Shown here: in pieces, positions 29,908 to 30,804 of the stretch
How the letters are laid out: each line of letters starts with the position of its first letter
Position numbering within the stretch: position 1 is the first letter of the stretch
Assembly: GCA_039800205.1 (NCBI GenBank)
Contig: JBDLRB010000050.1
Span: 1-30,804, forward strand
From: SYIM01 sp039800205
GTDB taxonomy: Bacteria > Pseudomonadota > Gammaproteobacteria > Burkholderiales > Burkholderiaceae_E
Direction: 5' to 3'
DNA: 30,804 bases
Notes under the pieces: model-generated
The model's database searches: none
What the model was told of the DNA's origin: nothing
Seen by the model: the letters and a program-made list of their open reading frames with translations, nothing else
Translations under genes and position numbers: made by a program

Positions 29908-30804
29908 TGCTGCAATCGACCTCAGCACGCCTGCGGGCTGGCTGCCACTTGTCTTTGCCCTGGTGATGGCGCTGGCGATGCTGGCCTATGTGATTCTTGA
30001 CGGCTACGACCTGGGTGTTGGCGCGCTTCTGTTGAAATCGGACAGCATGCGCGAGCGGGATGCGATGATTGCAAGTATTGGCCCGTTCTGGGACGCGAAT
30101 GAAACCTGGTTGGTCCTGGGGGTGGGCGTCCTGCTTGTCGCATTCCCACAGGCGCACGGGGTGATTCTGGGCGCGCTTTATCTCCCTGTTGCGTTGATGC
30201 TGGCCGGTCTGACCTTGCGAGGGGTGGCCTTTGATTTCCGCGTCAAGGCCAAGGCACAACACCGCCTGCTCTGGGACCGCGCATTTCAGGCTGGATCGCT
30301 CACGGCCGCGGGCGCGCAGGGCTACATGCTGGGACAACTCATCACAGGTTTTCGTGATGATGTCGCGAGTATGGCCTTCAGCGCGCTGATTGGTCTCTGT
30401 CTGATCGGGGCATATCGCCTGCTTGGAGCAACCTGGCTCATCATGAAAAGCGAGGGCGAGTTGCAGTTGAAGGCCGTTGAGTGGGCCCGCGCAGGGCTCT
30501 GGATGACCGCCCTGGGCGTCCTGGCGATTTCGATTGCGTCGCCTCTGGTCAGTGAGCGCATTTTCGACAAGTGGTTCAGCTTTCCGTTCGTCTTGATGCT
30601 CTTTCCGATTCCGCTGGTCACCTTCGTCCTGTTTGGTGTGATCCACCGAAGTCTGACGCGCCTGCCGATCCGACTGGTCGCAGACAACCAGTACGGCGCC
30701 GGCGTGCCCTTTGCGAGCACCGTGGGCGTTTTGCTGATGGCGTTCTACGGTCTCGGTTACAGTCTCTTCCCCTGGCTCGTGGTGGACCGTCTGACGATCT
30801 GGCA
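29900..30804 (+). CDS. cioB: bd-type quinol oxidase subunit II, N-terminal part
   Basis: The open frame continues past the window edge; 301 codons are visible. The protein has about eight membrane segments in view and starts with LPLVFALVMALAMLAYVILDGYDLGVGALLL, the CydB/CioB hallmark. It continues with IGPFWDANETWLVLGVGVLLVAFP and LPVALMLAGLTLRGVAFDFR. The subunit stabilises the heme-bearing subunit and completes the oxidase. ATG 29900 overlaps the cioA stop by 8 nt, so translation is coupled. Confidence 0.92.
   Translation, partial: MLDAAIDLSTPAGWLPLVFALVMALAMLAYVILDGYDLGVGALLLKSDSMRERDAMIASIGPFWDANETWLVLGVGVLLVAFPQAHGVILGALYLPVALMLAGLTLRGVAFDFRVKAKAQHRLLWDRAFQAGSLTAAGAQGYMLGQLITGFRDDVASMAFSALIGLCLIGAYRLLGATWLIMKSEGELQLKAVEWARAGLWMTALGVLAISIASPLVSERIFDKWFSFPFVLMLFPIPLVTFVLFGVIHRSLTRLPIRLVADNQYGAGVPFASTVGVLLMAFYGLGYSLFPWLVVDRLTIW

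Noticed and set aside
29654..30646. Minus-strand 330-codon frame opposite cioAB
   Set aside because: It covers the real cioB gene, and its Gln/His/Arg-rich composition is that of an antisense shadow.

Overview
The window is GC-rich, gene-dense DNA from a flagellated, respiring Gram-negative bacterium. TRAP and dipeptide-type ABC transporters, a FisR-type sigma-54 activator, a phosphatase-domain/SQR fusion, a surface-adhesin-E family protein and CioAB-type bd oxidase together point to a proteobacterium. A betaproteobacterium of the Burkholderiales type is most likely, but this is inferred from gene content and was not tested. I found no rRNA, tRNA, CRISPR array, insertion sequence or clear prophage gene.

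Left part (1-3.5 kb): the start of motA (minus strand) preceded by a small hydrophobic ORF, a FemAB/GNAT-like acyltransferase, a secreted adhesin-E-like protein, and two poorly characterised envelope proteins.

Island 1 (3.5-12.7 kb): two divergent operons around a 208-bp control region. Leftward are an ABC substrate-binding protein, an isoaspartyl peptidase/asparaginase, a ketopantoate-reductase-like enzyme and an SDR dehydrogenase. Rightward are a variant creatininase-family amidohydrolase and the matching two permeases and two ATPases. Almost every junction is a 1-7 nt overlap, so each operon looks translationally coupled. The set reads as uptake of an amide- or peptide-like compound, hydrolysis of its amide bonds and redox handling of the product. 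I know of no described pathway with this combination. The control region has a 21-bp tandem repeat and overlapping divergent promoter-like elements.

Island 2 (12.7-24.4 kb): a sugar-acid catabolic locus. Leftward are an IlvD/Edd-type aldonate dehydratase, a DenD-like dehydrogenase, a DgoK-like kinase, a DgoA-like aldolase and a KdgK-like kinase. Rightward are a DgoR-like GntR regulator, a DctQ-M-P TRAP transporter, an intrinsic terminator, an enolase-superfamily acid-sugar dehydratase and an FAH-family enzyme. Two operator-like sites matching TNGTNNNACNA flank the divergent promoter region, consistent with local control by the GntR protein. The genes suggest two fates for 2-keto-3-deoxy acids: phosphorylation plus aldol cleavage, and dehydration as in the Weimberg route.

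Island 3 (24.4-30.8 kb): a probable sulfide-response module. It contains a phosphatase-domain/sulfide:quinone-oxidoreductase fusion, a Spy/CpxP-like periplasmic protein, a FisR-type activator whose three N-terminal cysteines have the spacing recalled for the sulfane-sulfur sensor FisR, and cyanide-insensitive bd-type oxidase genes cioAB (cioB runs off the window). Candidate sigma-54 promoters precede both the SQR fusion and cioA, and a cluster of TGGCAG/CTGCCA boxes lies where activator sites are expected. I infer that one sulfide/polysulfide sensor induces both the sulfide-oxidising enzyme and a quinol oxidase likely to tolerate sulfide.
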